In this document: piece by piece, positions 29,202 through 38,740 of the stretch | Layout: the number at the start of each line of letters is the position of its first letter | Numbering within the stretch: position 1 is the stretch's first letter | From: Nocardia vinacea | GTDB taxonomy: Bacteria; Actinomycetota; Actinomycetes; Mycobacteriales; Mycobacteriaceae | DNA length: 64,000 bases | Assembly (NCBI RefSeq): GCF_035920345.1 | Contig: NZ_CP109149.1 | Location: 3,472,001-3,536,000 of the forward strand | Reading direction: 5' to 3' | The notes under the pieces: model-generated | Told to the model about the DNA's origin: nothing | The model's database searches: none | Seen by the model: the letters and a program-made list of their open reading frames with translations, nothing else | Program-made: the position numbers and the translations under genes

Positions 29202-29984
29202 TCAGTAATTGCCAAGTCCGCCACAGACATTCAGCGCCTGCGCGGTGACCGCGCCCGCGCCGGGGCCGATCAGATAGTCGACCATCGCCGCGACCTCGAA
29301 CGGCTGCACGTAGCGTCCGATCGGCACACGTGCGCTCACCCGGGCGTGCACCTCGTCGGTATCCACACCCCACAGACCGGAGTAGACCTCCCGAACCCGT
29401 TCGGCCATCGGGGTTTCCACGAAACCCGGGCACACCGCGTTCACCGTGATCCCGGTCTTGGCCAGTTCCAGTCCGAGCGCCTTGGTGAAGCCGACCACGC
29501 CGTGTTTGGAGGCCGAATACGGCGCACCGTGTACGACACCCTGTTTGCCGCCGGTGGAGGCGATATTCACGATGCGGCCGCTGCCGCGCTCGAGCATGCC
29601 GCCCGCGGTCAGCGCTGCCTTGGTCATCAGGAAGACGCTGTTGAGGTTGGTATTGATCACGTCGAACCACAGCTCGTCGGTGACTTCCGCGGTGACGCCG
29701 CCGCCGCTGCGTCCCGCATTGTTGACCAGGATGTCGACCGGGCCATAGCGCCGCACGCCCGCGTCGACATATTCACGGATCTGCGCGGCATCGACGACAT
29801 CGCAGACCGTGCCGTCGACCTCGTGACCGTCGTCCTGCAGGCTCTTGACCGTATCGGTCAACTTCTGCTGATCGCGAGCGCAGATGAACACCGCGATGCC
29901 CTGGGCCGCCAGGCTTTTGGTGATCTCCAGGCCCATACCGCTGGTCGCTCCGGTGACCAGCGCGACGCGCTGACTTTCCGCCAT
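29202..29984 (-). CDS. polyketide C9 ketoreductase (ActIII-like)
   Basis: 260-residue SDR, strikingly similar to ActIII, down to the STGGKQGVVHGAPYSASKHG block and the C-terminal ALNVCGGLGNY. Cofactor motif TGATSGMG (11-18), tetrad Asn113, Ser143, Tyr156 and Lys160. The PGG motif that in ActIII controls reduction stereochemistry reads SGG here (93-95). GGAGGAG precedes ATG 29984. It reduces the C9 carbonyl of the nascent chain; divergent from the SnoaL-like gene. Confidence 0.95.
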   Translation of the reverse strand: MAESQRVALVTGATSGMGLEITKSLAAQGIAVFICARDQQKLTDTVKSLQDDGHEVDGTVCDVVDAAQIREYVDAGVRRYGPVDILVNNAGRSGGGVTAEVTDELWFDVINTNLNSVFLMTKAALTAGGMLERGSGRIVNIASTGGKQGVVHGAPYSASKHGVVGFTKALGLELAKTGITVNAVCPGFVETPMAERVREVYSGLWGVDTDEVHARVSARVPIGRYVQPFEVAAMVDYLIGPGAGAVTAQALNVCGGLGNY

Positions 29985-30144
29985 GACTCCTCCATCGGTC
30001 TTTCCGTACTCGCCGGGCTTTTCGACCTCCAGACTCGTCGCGGGTCCTATAGCCCCGGTCAACCCGCGCGCGGCTCGAGCCAGTCTCTAGCGGCATCGGC
30101 GACCGTTGCGTCCAGCCGCGCCCCGCCGCAACCAAGGAGCCACC

Positions 30145-30564
30145 ATGACCACCGTCGCCAGCCGCACCGAGTTGTACGCCGAGGTCCAGCAGTTCTACGC
30201 CGATCAGATGCAGCGGCTGGACAACCGCGACATCCCGGGATACGCCGAAACCTTCACCGAGGATGCGGAATTCGAACACACACCGGGCCGGCCACCGGCC
30301 CGGACCAGGGCGGGCATCGTCTCGGACCTGGTCGAATTCCACAAGCGTTTCGAGGCTGATCCGATGCAGCGCAGGCACTGGTTCAACATGATCAACCTGC
30401 AGCCGCAGGACGATGGAACCATCGTCTCCACCGCCTACTGCCTCGTGGTCAAGATCCGGCCGAACAGCAAGCCCGAAATCGCGCCGAGCTGCGTCGTACA
30501 CGACGTGCTCGTCCGGGTGGAGGGCAATCTGCTGACCCGGTCCCGGCGCGTCGCCCATGACTGA
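30145..30564 (+). CDS. SnoaL-like (NTF2-fold) protein
   Basis: 139 residues with the NTF2-like pattern: an N-terminal helix followed by YAETFTEDAEFEHTPG, and a strand-rich C-terminal half. AAGGAGC precedes ATG 30145. Members in type II PKS clusters act as cyclases or hydroxylase-like tailoring proteins, but many have no known activity. The intergenic space to the divergent ketoreductase (160 bases) likely holds both promoters. Confidence 0.78.
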   Translation: MTTVASRTELYAEVQQFYADQMQRLDNRDIPGYAETFTEDAEFEHTPGRPPARTRAGIVSDLVEFHKRFEADPMQRRHWFNMINLQPQDDGTIVSTAYCLVVKIRPNSKPEIAPSCVVHDVLVRVEGNLLTRSRRVAHD

Positions 30565-30600
30565 TTCCGCTGTCCCCGACGATATTTCGAGGAGTACCAC

Positions 30601-31212
30601 GTGAACACCGTGCAGCCAGAAACCCTGTTGACCCTTGCCGCCGAAGCCCAGGACCTGTTGTTCCGGGAGGCGCGCACCGCGAACACCTTCACCGACGCAC
30701 CGGTCACCGACGACCAGATCCGCGATATCTACGAACTGATCAAATACGGCCCCACATCGATGAATCAGCAGCCGCTGCGCATCGTCCTGGTTCGCAGCCC
30801 GGAGGCACGGGCCCGCCTGGTCACCCACATGATCGACAACAACAAGCCCAAGACCGCGGCCGCACCCCTGACCGCAATCCTGGCCGCCGACTTGAACTTC
30901 CACGAAAACCTGCCGAAGGTCTTCCCGCACGCCCCCGAAGCCATGGACTATTTCGCCGACCGGGGCTACCGCGCCGAATCGGCCCGCTTCAACGCCCTCA
31001 TCCAAACCGGTTACTTCATCCTCGGCATCCGCGCGGCCGGTCTCGCCGCAGGTCCCATGAACGGTTTCGATGCCGAGGGTCTCGACAAGGACTTCTTCCC
31101 CGACGGCACCCACAGCGCACTGGTCGTGGTCAACATCGGCATCCCGGGCACCGACGCCTGGTTCCCCCGCTCCCCCCGCCTGACCTACGACGAGGTCGTC
31201 ACCACCGTCTAG
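30601..31212 (+). CDS. nitroreductase-family protein (RutE/HadB-like)
   Basis: 203 residues of the FMN-dependent nitroreductase fold: FREARTANTFTDAPVTDDQIRDIYELIKYGPTSMNQQP at the start and GPMNGFD near the FMN site, as in malonic semialdehyde reductase RutE. GAGGAG precedes GTG 30601. As the last gene on the right side of the PKS cluster it may reduce a quinone or an enone intermediate; that role is inferred from location only. Confidence 0.8.
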   Translation: MNTVQPETLLTLAAEAQDLLFREARTANTFTDAPVTDDQIRDIYELIKYGPTSMNQQPLRIVLVRSPEARARLVTHMIDNNKPKTAAAPLTAILAADLNFHENLPKVFPHAPEAMDYFADRGYRAESARFNALIQTGYFILGIRAAGLAAGPMNGFDAEGLDKDFFPDGTHSALVVVNIGIPGTDAWFPRSPRLTYDEVVTTV

Positions 31213-31308
31213 ACGACCCCCGCCGGCGAGTGGCAGGCGCGCCACTCGTCGGCGACACCAGGGCGGGAACATACCTCACCAGCGCGATCGCCCTAGCTGG
31301 TCAGACGA

Positions 31309-31357
31309 TCACCATGCGTTGTTGGCGGCATAGGCCGATAACACCAGCGCATGGTGA
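31309..31357. repeat. inverted repeat between convergent genes
   Basis: TCACCATGCG (31309-31318) and CGCATGGTGA (31348-31357) form a perfect ten-base stem around 29 bases. It lies between the nitroreductase and the convergent aminotransferase, possibly acting as a shared terminator, although no T-run follows. Confidence 0.45.
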
Positions 31358-31411
31358 CCCTCTGTCCGAATTGGTGCAGGCTCGGCAGATCAGCAGCCCG
31401 GGCGTGTCGGC

Positions 31412-32635
31412 TCATCCCAGGGCACGGGTGAAGCCCTCGACGAGTTCGTCGACTTGGGCGTCGGTCATGACGAAGGATGGGGAGATCTGCATCGCGCCCT
31501 GACCTGCTGCACGTCCCGAAATACCGTTGGCTCGTAGAGTTTTGACCAGCGGGAGACCTTCGGCGGGATCGGCCAGTTGGATCGCGGCCACAGCGCCGAG
31601 GCCGCTGCGGACCTCGGCGACGCGGGGGTGATCCGCGAGGGGCGCGAGCTTTTCGTGGAGGGTGGATTCCAGGCGCTTCGCTTCGGCGAGGAGGTTTTCA
31701 CGTTCGATGATGGCGAGGTTGGCGAGGGCTGCGGCGGCGGCGCCGGCGTGGCCGCCGTAGGTGTAGCCGTGGCGCCACCAGACGCCGCCGCGGAAGAAGG
31801 GGTCGGCGATGTGGGGTGCGATGAAGACCGCGCCCATCGGGACGTAGCCGGAGGTGAGGCCCTTTGCGGTGGTCATGAGATCGGGTTCGAGCTCGAAACG
31901 GGTTGCGGCGAACCAGGATCCGCCGATGCGGCCGAAGCCGGTGACGACCTCGTCGACGACGAAGAGGATGTCGTGATCGCGGCAGATGCGGCGGACCTCG
32001 GTGAGGTAGTCGTCCGGCGGCAAGTAGATCCCGCCCGCGCCGATGATGGGTTCGCAGAAGAAGGCCGCGATGCGCTCCGCGCCGATCTCCTCGATGAGCG
32101 CGAGTAGCGCCTTCGCATCGTCCCATTCGACGGTGCGGGCATCTGCCATCAGCTCGCCGTAGCCCTCGCGGTTGACCGGTATTCCCGCCAAAGCCGTTCC
32201 CGCGATATGCATTCCGTGATACGCGCGCTGTCTGCCGACCACAATGGTCTTGTCCGGCCGTCCCAGCTCGTGCCAGTAGCGGCGGGCGAGCTTGGCCGCG
32301 GTGTCCACCGAATCCGAGCCGCCGGAGGTGAAGAAGATCTTGCTGCCCGGCACCGGTGCGATGCTCGCCAACTTCTCCGCCAACTCCTGTGTGGCGGGTT
32401 CGGCGAAATCACCGAAGTTCGAATAGTGCGCGACCGTGCGCAGCTGTGCGGCGACCGCATCCGCGATCTCGGCGCGTCCGTGCCCGACATTGGTGAACCA
32501 CAGCCCGGCCGTCGCGTCCAGATACCTGGTGCCCGCCTGGTCGTAGATGTAGGCACCCGCACCGCGTGCCACGACGAACGCGCCATCGCGTTCGACAGCA
32601 CCCATGTCGGCGAACCCGTGCCATAGCGCGCCCAT
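31412..32635 (-). CDS. class III PLP aminotransferase
   Basis: 407 residues of the omega-amino-acid:pyruvate aminotransferase group. Pyridoxal Lys258 (TTAKGLTSGY), Asp228 (VVDEVVTGFGR) and the SGGSDSVDTAAKLAR region are intact. It converts an amine or amino acid plus a keto acid; the donor is unknown. ATG 32635 has GAGG eight bases upstream and is one base beyond the stop of the upstream Pr6Pr gene, so the two are coupled. It may or may not belong to the adjacent PKS cluster. Confidence 0.9.
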   Translation of the reverse strand: MGALWHGFADMGAVERDGAFVVARGAGAYIYDQAGTRYLDATAGLWFTNVGHGRAEIADAVAAQLRTVAHYSNFGDFAEPATQELAEKLASIAPVPGSKIFFTSGGSDSVDTAAKLARRYWHELGRPDKTIVVGRQRAYHGMHIAGTALAGIPVNREGYGELMADARTVEWDDAKALLALIEEIGAERIAAFFCEPIIGAGGIYLPPDDYLTEVRRICRDHDILFVVDEVVTGFGRIGGSWFAATRFELEPDLMTTAKGLTSGYVPMGAVFIAPHIADPFFRGGVWWRHGYTYGGHAGAAAAALANLAIIERENLLAEAKRLESTLHEKLAPLADHPRVAEVRSGLGAVAAIQLADPAEGLPLVKTLRANGISGRAAGQGAMQISPSFVMTDAQVDELVEGFTRALG

Positions 32636-32636
32636 G

Positions 32637-33296
32637 TCAACCACCTCTATTCGACAACCACGTCACTTCGTCGCTCCCCGGCTCGTCCGCACCGCGCCGG
32701 CGGCCGCACAGCGCACCGAGCGCGGCCACCGCGACGACGAGTAGCGCGAATCCGATGACCAGGACCACCAGGCCCATCGCCATCGACACATAGCCCTGAT
32801 GCCGTGGATCGAGGAACGGGTACGGATACCAGTCGACGATCGGCCCACGAATGAGGGTGTACGCGCCGTAGCCGAGCGGGTAGACCAGCCAGCACGCGAT
32901 CAGCCGCCCGGAAATACCGAGAGCGACCGGTGCCAGCACCCAGTCCACGATCATCACCATAGGCATGATGCGCTGCAGCACGTCATCCACCCACCCCTGT
33001 TCATCTCCCACCGGGATATGCGACAGCAGCACCGCGTACACGATGCCGATGATGAGCAGATACAGCGTGGCCGCACCGCGCACCAACTGCCAGTGTCGAT
33101 CACGCGGATCGAACAGCGCCCCGACCAGCAGTACGAGCAAACCGAGGAGATTCGCCTGATCGGTGAAGAGGTTCAGATCACCGGCCTGAACCGAGCCGTT
33201 CTGCAGCAGTCCGACGATGAGCGCGACCAGGCCGAGTACCGCGAACGCGACCCGAAGCCACCGTATCCACCAAGGAGAAATCGCGACGGCGCGCAT
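32637..33296 (-). CDS. Pr6Pr family membrane protein
   Basis: 219 residues with about six transmembrane helices. The family signature is visible: ATLYLLIIGIVYAVLLS, the loop with VDWVLAP, and IVDWYPYPFLDPRHQGY. Pr6Pr proteins are mycobacterial/nocardial membrane proteins of unknown role. The C-terminal tail is hydrophilic. It is the first gene of a two-gene operon with the aminotransferase. A decayed paralogue is at 33666. Confidence 0.85.
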   Translation of the reverse strand: MRAVAISPWWIRWLRVAFAVLGLVALIVGLLQNGSVQAGDLNLFTDQANLLGLLVLLVGALFDPRDRHWQLVRGAATLYLLIIGIVYAVLLSHIPVGDEQGWVDDVLQRIMPMVMIVDWVLAPVALGISGRLIACWLVYPLGYGAYTLIRGPIVDWYPYPFLDPRHQGYVSMAMGLVVLVIGFALLVVAVAALGALCGRRRGADEPGSDEVTWLSNRGG

Positions 33297-33665
33297 GCCG
33301 CGATTGTTGCACGGACGGTGGCATGCACTCCGCGGTAACGCGGATCTGGTCGGCGGAGCGGAGCTGTTTCGTCACCATTCATCCACTGGCACACCTGTTT
33401 CCGACAACCAACCGCGACACGAAATTCAGACCGGCAGAGTCGTTGCTGATCACGCGGGACGAGCGAACGATCGACGCCTTCGGGACCGATCTACACGACC
33501 GTGAACACCGGATACCGTCCTTCCGAGCGGGATTCGCGCAAGCGGATGCGGAAGACGCACGACTCCACGGGATCTGGCCTACTTCAGCCCGTCGAGCCGT
33601 TCACTGATCCGGTGGCGGCCGACTCAGGAGGTCACCAAGCGAATCTGCTCGACTTCAGGAGCTGG
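33297..33665. other. gene-free stretch
   Basis: 369 bases between the intact and decayed Pr6Pr copies. Open frames here have no convincing codon bias or family resemblance, and I see no clear repeats or hairpins. It probably holds the promoter of the intact copy. Confidence 0.4.
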
Positions 33666-34110
33666 TCAGGCGGTTGAGATCGGCTCGCGTCGCCGGTCGA
33701 CCAGTGCGCCGAGAGCGGCGACGGCCAGTAGGGCGAAGACGCCGGTGAGGATGACCAGGCCGATGACGAGGGAGACGTCGCCCTGTTCGCGGGGGTCGAT
33801 GAACGGGTACGGATACCAGTCGACGATGGGCCGCGGATGAGGGTGTGCGCGCCGTAGACGACCGGGTAGATGAGCCAGCCGCCGATCAGTGCGTGGCTGA
33901 TGCCCAGGGTCACCGGGACCAGGATCCAGTTCAGGACCATGACGATCGGCAGGATGCGGTGCAGGATGTCGTTGATCCATCGGTCGGTGAGCATGACGTC
34001 GACCTTGGCGAGCAGGACGGCGTAGACGACGCCGGTGATCAGCAGGTAGAGGGTGGCGGCGCCGCGAATCGCCTGCCAGCGGCGGGCGCGGATCGCCCCG
34101 ATCTCGTCGA
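33666..34110 (-). pseudogene. decayed Pr6Pr paralogue
   Basis: A second Pr6Pr copy, clearly homologous to the gene at 32637 (RGAATLYLLITGVVYAVLLA and VDWYPYPFIDPREQG). A one-base deletion near 33830, compared with the intact copy (TCGACGATCGG against TCGACGATGGG), shifts the frame in the middle, and the first third has lost recognisable sequence. The remaining 5' end abuts the hrpA start region on the other strand. Probably a duplicated gene now degenerating. Confidence 0.75.
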
Positions 34111-34253
34111 TTCTTCCCACATCAGGACCGCTCCGAGCGGCGAGCCGAGCAGCGCGACAGCACAGTGTCGCCGGCCGCACCGCCGGTGTGCTGAACGGAT
34201 GCCCACGCCCGACTCGGATTCGACGCGCCGGTTTCGCTACCCTGGTGAACGCA

Positions 34254-37200
34254 ATGACCAGGACAGCCGACGTGAATCTTCGCGAGCTTCGGACCCGCCT
34301 GGCCGCCGTAACCCTCCGCGATGAACACCGGTTGCGCCGCAACCTGGACCGGGCCCGCGGCGGCGATCTCACCGGCATCACGGCCGAGATCGCGGCGGCC
34401 GAGCAGCGCGTCGAGGCCCGCCGCGCCGCGGTACCCGAAATCCGCTATCCGGAGCAGCTACCGGTCTCCGCACGCCGCGACGATATCGCCAAGGCGATCC
34501 TGGACAACCAGGTCGTCATCGTCGCCGGTGAGACCGGATCGGGTAAGACCACCCAGATTCCGAAGATCTGCCTGGAACTCGGCCGTGGCATCCGCGGCAC
34601 CATCGGCCACACCCAGCCGCGCCGTCTGGCCGCGCGCACGGTCGCCGAGCGCATCGCCGAGGAGTTGGGCACCGAACTGGGCGATGTCGTCGGCTACACC
34701 GTGCGTTTCACCGACCATGCCTCGGATCGCACACTCGTCAAGCTGATGACCGACGGCATCCTGCTCGCCGAAATCCAGCGCGACCGGCTGCTGCGCCGCT
34801 ACGACACGCTCATTATCGACGAGGCGCACGAACGCAGCCTCAATATCGACTTCCTGCTCGGCTACCTGAAGCAATTGCTGCCGCGCCGACCGGATCTCAA
34901 GGTGATCATCACCTCGGCGACCATCGATCCGGAATTGTTCGCCAGGCACTTTGCGCAGCAAACAAATGACCCGAGCGCGGACGATTCAGGGATTCCCGCA
35001 CCGATTGTCGAAGTATCCGGCCGTTCCTATCCGGTCGAAATCCGGTACCGGCCGCTATCGCTGGAGCTACCCGTCGCCACCGATGACGACGACGAGGACA
35101 CCCGGATCGTCGACCGCGACCCGGTCGACGCCATCGGTGACGCGGTGCGGGAACTCTTCGCCGAGGGCGACGGTGACGTGCTGGTCTTCCTATCCGGCGA
35201 ACGCGAGATCCGCGACGCCGCGGATGCGTTGCGCGACCTACAGATTCCGCGCACCGAGATACTGCCGCTCTACGCGCGCCTGTCCACGGCCGAACAGCAT
35301 CGCGTCTTCGCCCCGCATCCGGGGCGACGAGTTGTGCTGGCCACCAATGTCGCCGAGACCTCGCTGACCGTCCCCGGCATCCGCTATGTCGTCGATCCCG
35401 GCACCGCGCGCATATCACGCTATTCGATGCGCACCAAGGTGCAGCGCCTGCCCATCGAAGAGGTCTCGCAGGCCTCGGCGCGCCAGCGCGCGGGACGCTG
35501 TGGCCGCGTCGCCGACGGCATCTGCATCCGCCTGTACTCCGAGGACGATTTCGAATCCCGGCCCGCCTTCACCGAACCGGAGATCCTGCGGACCAATCTG
35601 GCCGCCGTCATTCTGCAGATGACCGCGCTCGGACTCGGCGATATCGAGAAGTTCCCCTTCGTGGAGGCGCCCGACCGCAGGGCTATTCGCGACGGTGTCG
35701 CGCTCCTGGAGGAATTGGGCGCGCTTGCACCGCGCGCAACCGCGAAACCCGCTCGGCAGCAGGCTGATTCAACGACGCAAGAAGTTGCCGCCACCGATAG
35801 CACTGGGCGAGCGGACCAGGTGCCGGACACGACATTGACGCTTACGCCTACCGGCCGCGAAATGGCACAGATACCGGTGGATCCGCGAATGGCGCGCATG
35901 CTGGTCGAAGCCCACCGCAATGGCGTGCTCGCCGATGTGCTGATCATTGTTGCCGCACTGTCCATTCAGGATGTGCGCGAACGTCCCGCGGACCATCAGC
36001 AGGCCGCGGACACCAAGCATGCCCGCTTCGTGGTCGACGGCTCGGATTTCCTGGCTTACCTGCGGTTGTGGGAGTACCTGACCGAACAGCGGAAGTCGCT
36101 GTCGTCCAATCAGTTCCGGCGCATGTGCCGGGACGAGTTCCTGCACTATCTGCGGATTCGGGAGTGGCAGGATCTGCACGGGCAGCTGCGGACGATCACG
36201 CGGGGGCTCGGGTGGTCGGCGAGCGGCGACGGTTCGGACGGCACCGAAAGCGGTTCGCGCCGTGAGCGATCCGCCGCGGATAGTCGCGATTCGGAACGTG
36301 GACAGCGCAAGTCCGATTCAGCTCGCGCGACGGCGAACCGCGGCCGCGACAACACCGACGCTTCGAAACCACCGGCCGCCGGAGACGATGGCACACCATG
36401 GGATTCGACCGCCATCCATCAGGCCCTGCTGGCGGGCATGCTCTCCCACATCGGCGTCCGTGAGGCCGAGACCCGCGAATTCCTCGGTGCCCGCAATGCC
36501 AAATTCATGATCTTCCCCGGATCTTCGATGGCGAAGAAGCCGCCCCGCTGGGTGATGGCGGCCGAACTGGTCGAAACCTCCCGGCTCTGGGGCCGGATGG
36601 CGGCGCGGGTGGAGCCGGAGTGGGCCGAGCGCCTGGCCGGAGATCTGGTGAAACGCACCTACTCCGAACCGCATTGGTCATCCAAGCGCGGCGCGGCGCG
36701 CGCCTATGAGCGGGTGACGCTGTACGGCGTACCGCTGGTGGTCAGCCGTGCCGTCGACTACGGCCGGATCGATCCGGAACTGTCGCGCGAGCTGTTCATC
36801 CGGCATGCTCTCGTACAGGGTGAGTGGCAGACCCGGCACGAATTCTTCCACCGCAATCGCGAACTCCTCGACGATGTCGCCGATTTGGAGCACCGCGCCC
36901 GCCGCCGCGACATCCTCGTCGACGATGAGGTGCTGTTCGAGTTCTACGACAAGCGCATCCCGGCCGATATCGTTTCGGTGCGCCACTTCGACAGCTGGTG
37001 GCGCACCGCGAAGCGCAAAGATCCCGCGCTGCTGGACTTCTCGACCGATACCGTGGTCAATGACGCCGCGGCGACGCTCGACCCGACCGCATTCCCGGAC
37101 GCTTGGCGCCAGGGCGAGTTGAGCTTCCCGCTCACCTATCAATTCGAGCCGGGCAATGACGATGACGGTGTCACCGTGCGGATCCCGGTCGAGCAGCTGG

Positions 37201-38450
37201 CACATGTGCGTGCCGTGGGCTTCGACTGGCTGGTCCCCGGTATGCGCGACGAATTGGCCACCGCGCTGATCAAGACGCTGCCCAAGGCTCTGCGCCGCAC
37301 CGTCGTTCCCGCACCGGACTTCGCCGCGGCCGCACTCGCCGCGCTCACGCCGCGCGCCGAGCCCCTGCGCACCGGCCTGGCCAGGGAGCTGTCGCGGCTC
37401 GGTTCGGTCACCATCGCACCGAGGGATCTCGACCCCGCCGCGCTTCCGGACCACCTGCGCATGACCTTCGCCGCGATCGCTGCCAGCGGTCAGGTGCTGG
37501 CGCGCGGGAAGAATCTCGCCCAGTTGAAAACCCAGCTGTCCGAGCAGGTTTCGGCCTCGGTCGCCCGCGCGACCGCGGGTGCGGAACGTGCCCCCGCCAC
37601 CGTGTGGACCTCGGAATCACTGGGGACGGTCGAGCCGACGGTGCGCAGCGAGGTGGCCGGACAGACGGTCACCGGTTACCCGGCGCTGGTCCCCGAGGGC
37701 GAGGGTGTCGCGGTGCGCGTCCTGAGCTCCCCCGCCGAGCAGGCCGCCGCCATGCGGGCGGGCACGCGCGCACTGGTGTCGAGCGCCATTCCCACCTCGG
37801 TCCGCACCGTCACGGCGAGTCTGCCACCGCGGGATCGGCTTGCGCTGAGCCAGAATCCGTACGGCTCGCTCGACGCGCTCATCGAGGACTGCCGCGCCGC
37901 CGCCGCGGACGAACTGATCGCCGCCGCCGGTGGGCCGGTGCGCAGTCCGAGCCAGTTCGACGCTTTGGTCGCGAAGATCCGCCCCGACTTCGTGTCCGCC
38001 GTTGCCCGCATCGTACGCCTGGTAGTGCCGGTGTTGGCTGGGGCGCACCAGGTTTCATCCGCGCTCACCGACACCGCCGAACGCGATATCGCCGACGATG
38101 TCCGCCAGCAACTCGACGACCTGATCTTCCCCGGTTTCGTCTCGGAGTGGGGCAGCGCTCGGCTGCGCGAACTCCCCCGCTACCTGGCGGCCGCCCACAC
38201 CCGCCTGGAGTCGCTACCCGGCTCCGCGGTCCGCGACCGCCAGGGCATGGTCGAAATCGACCGCGCACTCACCGCCTACGACCGCCTCGTCAATGCCCTG
38301 CCCGAAACCCGCAAGCACGCGCAAGATGTCACCGAAATCTGGTGGATGATCGAGGAATTCCGCGTCAGCCTCTTCGCCCAGAAGCTCGGGACGCCGTACC
38401 CGGTCTCCACCAAACGCATCGAAAAAGCCATCGCCGCCATCCGCCGCTGA
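34254..38450 (+). CDS. hrpA: ATP-dependent RNA helicase HrpA
   Basis: 1398-residue DEAH-box helicase. Walker A GETGSGKTTQIPK (92-104), the DEAH box (about 189-192), SATID and QRAGRCGR are present, followed by the winged-helix/ratchet region and the long C-terminal HrpA extension (DUF3418-like). HrpA remodels RNA and ribosomes in bacteria. ATG 34254 is the best start; the frame is open upstream without homology. Two hydrophilic, low-complexity insertions (about 35745-35835 and 36220-36400) are probably flexible linkers. Confidence 0.93.
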   Translation: MTRTADVNLRELRTRLAAVTLRDEHRLRRNLDRARGGDLTGITAEIAAAEQRVEARRAAVPEIRYPEQLPVSARRDDIAKAILDNQVVIVAGETGSGKTTQIPKICLELGRGIRGTIGHTQPRRLAARTVAERIAEELGTELGDVVGYTVRFTDHASDRTLVKLMTDGILLAEIQRDRLLRRYDTLIIDEAHERSLNIDFLLGYLKQLLPRRPDLKVIITSATIDPELFARHFAQQTNDPSADDSGIPAPIVEVSGRSYPVEIRYRPLSLELPVATDDDDEDTRIVDRDPVDAIGDAVRELFAEGDGDVLVFLSGEREIRDAADALRDLQIPRTEILPLYARLSTAEQHRVFAPHPGRRVVLATNVAETSLTVPGIRYVVDPGTARISRYSMRTKVQRLPIEEVSQASARQRAGRCGRVADGICIRLYSEDDFESRPAFTEPEILRTNLAAVILQMTALGLGDIEKFPFVEAPDRRAIRDGVALLEELGALAPRATAKPARQQADSTTQEVAATDSTGRADQVPDTTLTLTPTGREMAQIPVDPRMARMLVEAHRNGVLADVLIIVAALSIQDVRERPADHQQAADTKHARFVVDGSDFLAYLRLWEYLTEQRKSLSSNQFRRMCRDEFLHYLRIREWQDLHGQLRTITRGLGWSASGDGSDGTESGSRRERSAADSRDSERGQRKSDSARATANRGRDNTDASKPPAAGDDGTPWDSTAIHQALLAGMLSHIGVREAETREFLGARNAKFMIFPGSSMAKKPPRWVMAAELVETSRLWGRMAARVEPEWAERLAGDLVKRTYSEPHWSSKRGAARAYERVTLYGVPLVVSRAVDYGRIDPELSRELFIRHALVQGEWQTRHEFFHRNRELLDDVADLEHRARRRDILVDDEVLFEFYDKRIPADIVSVRHFDSWWRTAKRKDPALLDFSTDTVVNDAAATLDPTAFPDAWRQGELSFPLTYQFEPGNDDDGVTVRIPVEQLAHVRAVGFDWLVPGMRDELATALIKTLPKALRRTVVPAPDFAAAALAALTPRAEPLRTGLARELSRLGSVTIAPRDLDPAALPDHLRMTFAAIAASGQVLARGKNLAQLKTQLSEQVSASVARATAGAERAPATVWTSESLGTVEPTVRSEVAGQTVTGYPALVPEGEGVAVRVLSSPAEQAAAMRAGTRALVSSAIPTSVRTVTASLPPRDRLALSQNPYGSLDALIEDCRAAAADELIAAAGGPVRSPSQFDALVAKIRPDFVSAVARIVRLVVPVLAGAHQVSSALTDTAERDIADDVRQQLDDLIFPGFVSEWGSARLRELPRYLAAAHTRLESLPGSAVRDRQGMVEIDRALTAYDRLVNALPETRKHAQDVTEIWWMIEEFRVSLFAQKLGTPYPVSTKRIEKAIAAIRR

Positions 38451-38456
38451 CCCACC

Positions 38457-38475
38457 GCAGCCGTGCGACGGCTGC
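38457..38475. terminator. hairpin after hrpA
   Basis: GCAGCCGT and ACGGCTGC pair perfectly around GCG, seven bases after the hrpA stop. There is no U-tract, as is common in high-GC actinobacteria. A second eight-base inverted repeat (38505-38512 with 38535-38542) lies just downstream. Confidence 0.5.
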
Positions 38476-38740
38476 CAGAGCGCACATCAGCACCCGTTTG
38501 TCGCGATCCGCACCCCTTGTGTGCGCCCCCAGGATGCGGATCCCCGGCAAAGGGGTGGCGACAGTTTCGAGGCGCTCGCTGAGCTCGCGAGAGCGCGCGG
38601 GACCGATAGTTCTGGGGGCGTGACCGGAGCGTGCGCGCGGCGATACAGTCGCCAGGACATGGTCGCATGCGCCGGTATCGCGGACGCAGACTGCGCGTCG
38701 GTTCGGCCGTCCGGCGCGAATCTCGAAAGAGGCATTCGCT

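Noticed and set aside
33323..33607. 94-residue open frame between the Pr6Pr copies
   Set aside because: No ribosome site, poor codon bias and no resemblance to a known family.
38505..38542. Eight-base inverted repeat (GATCCGCA/TGCGGATC) as an attachment site
   Set aside because: No integrase or mobile element is near; it is more simply a second hairpin after hrpA.
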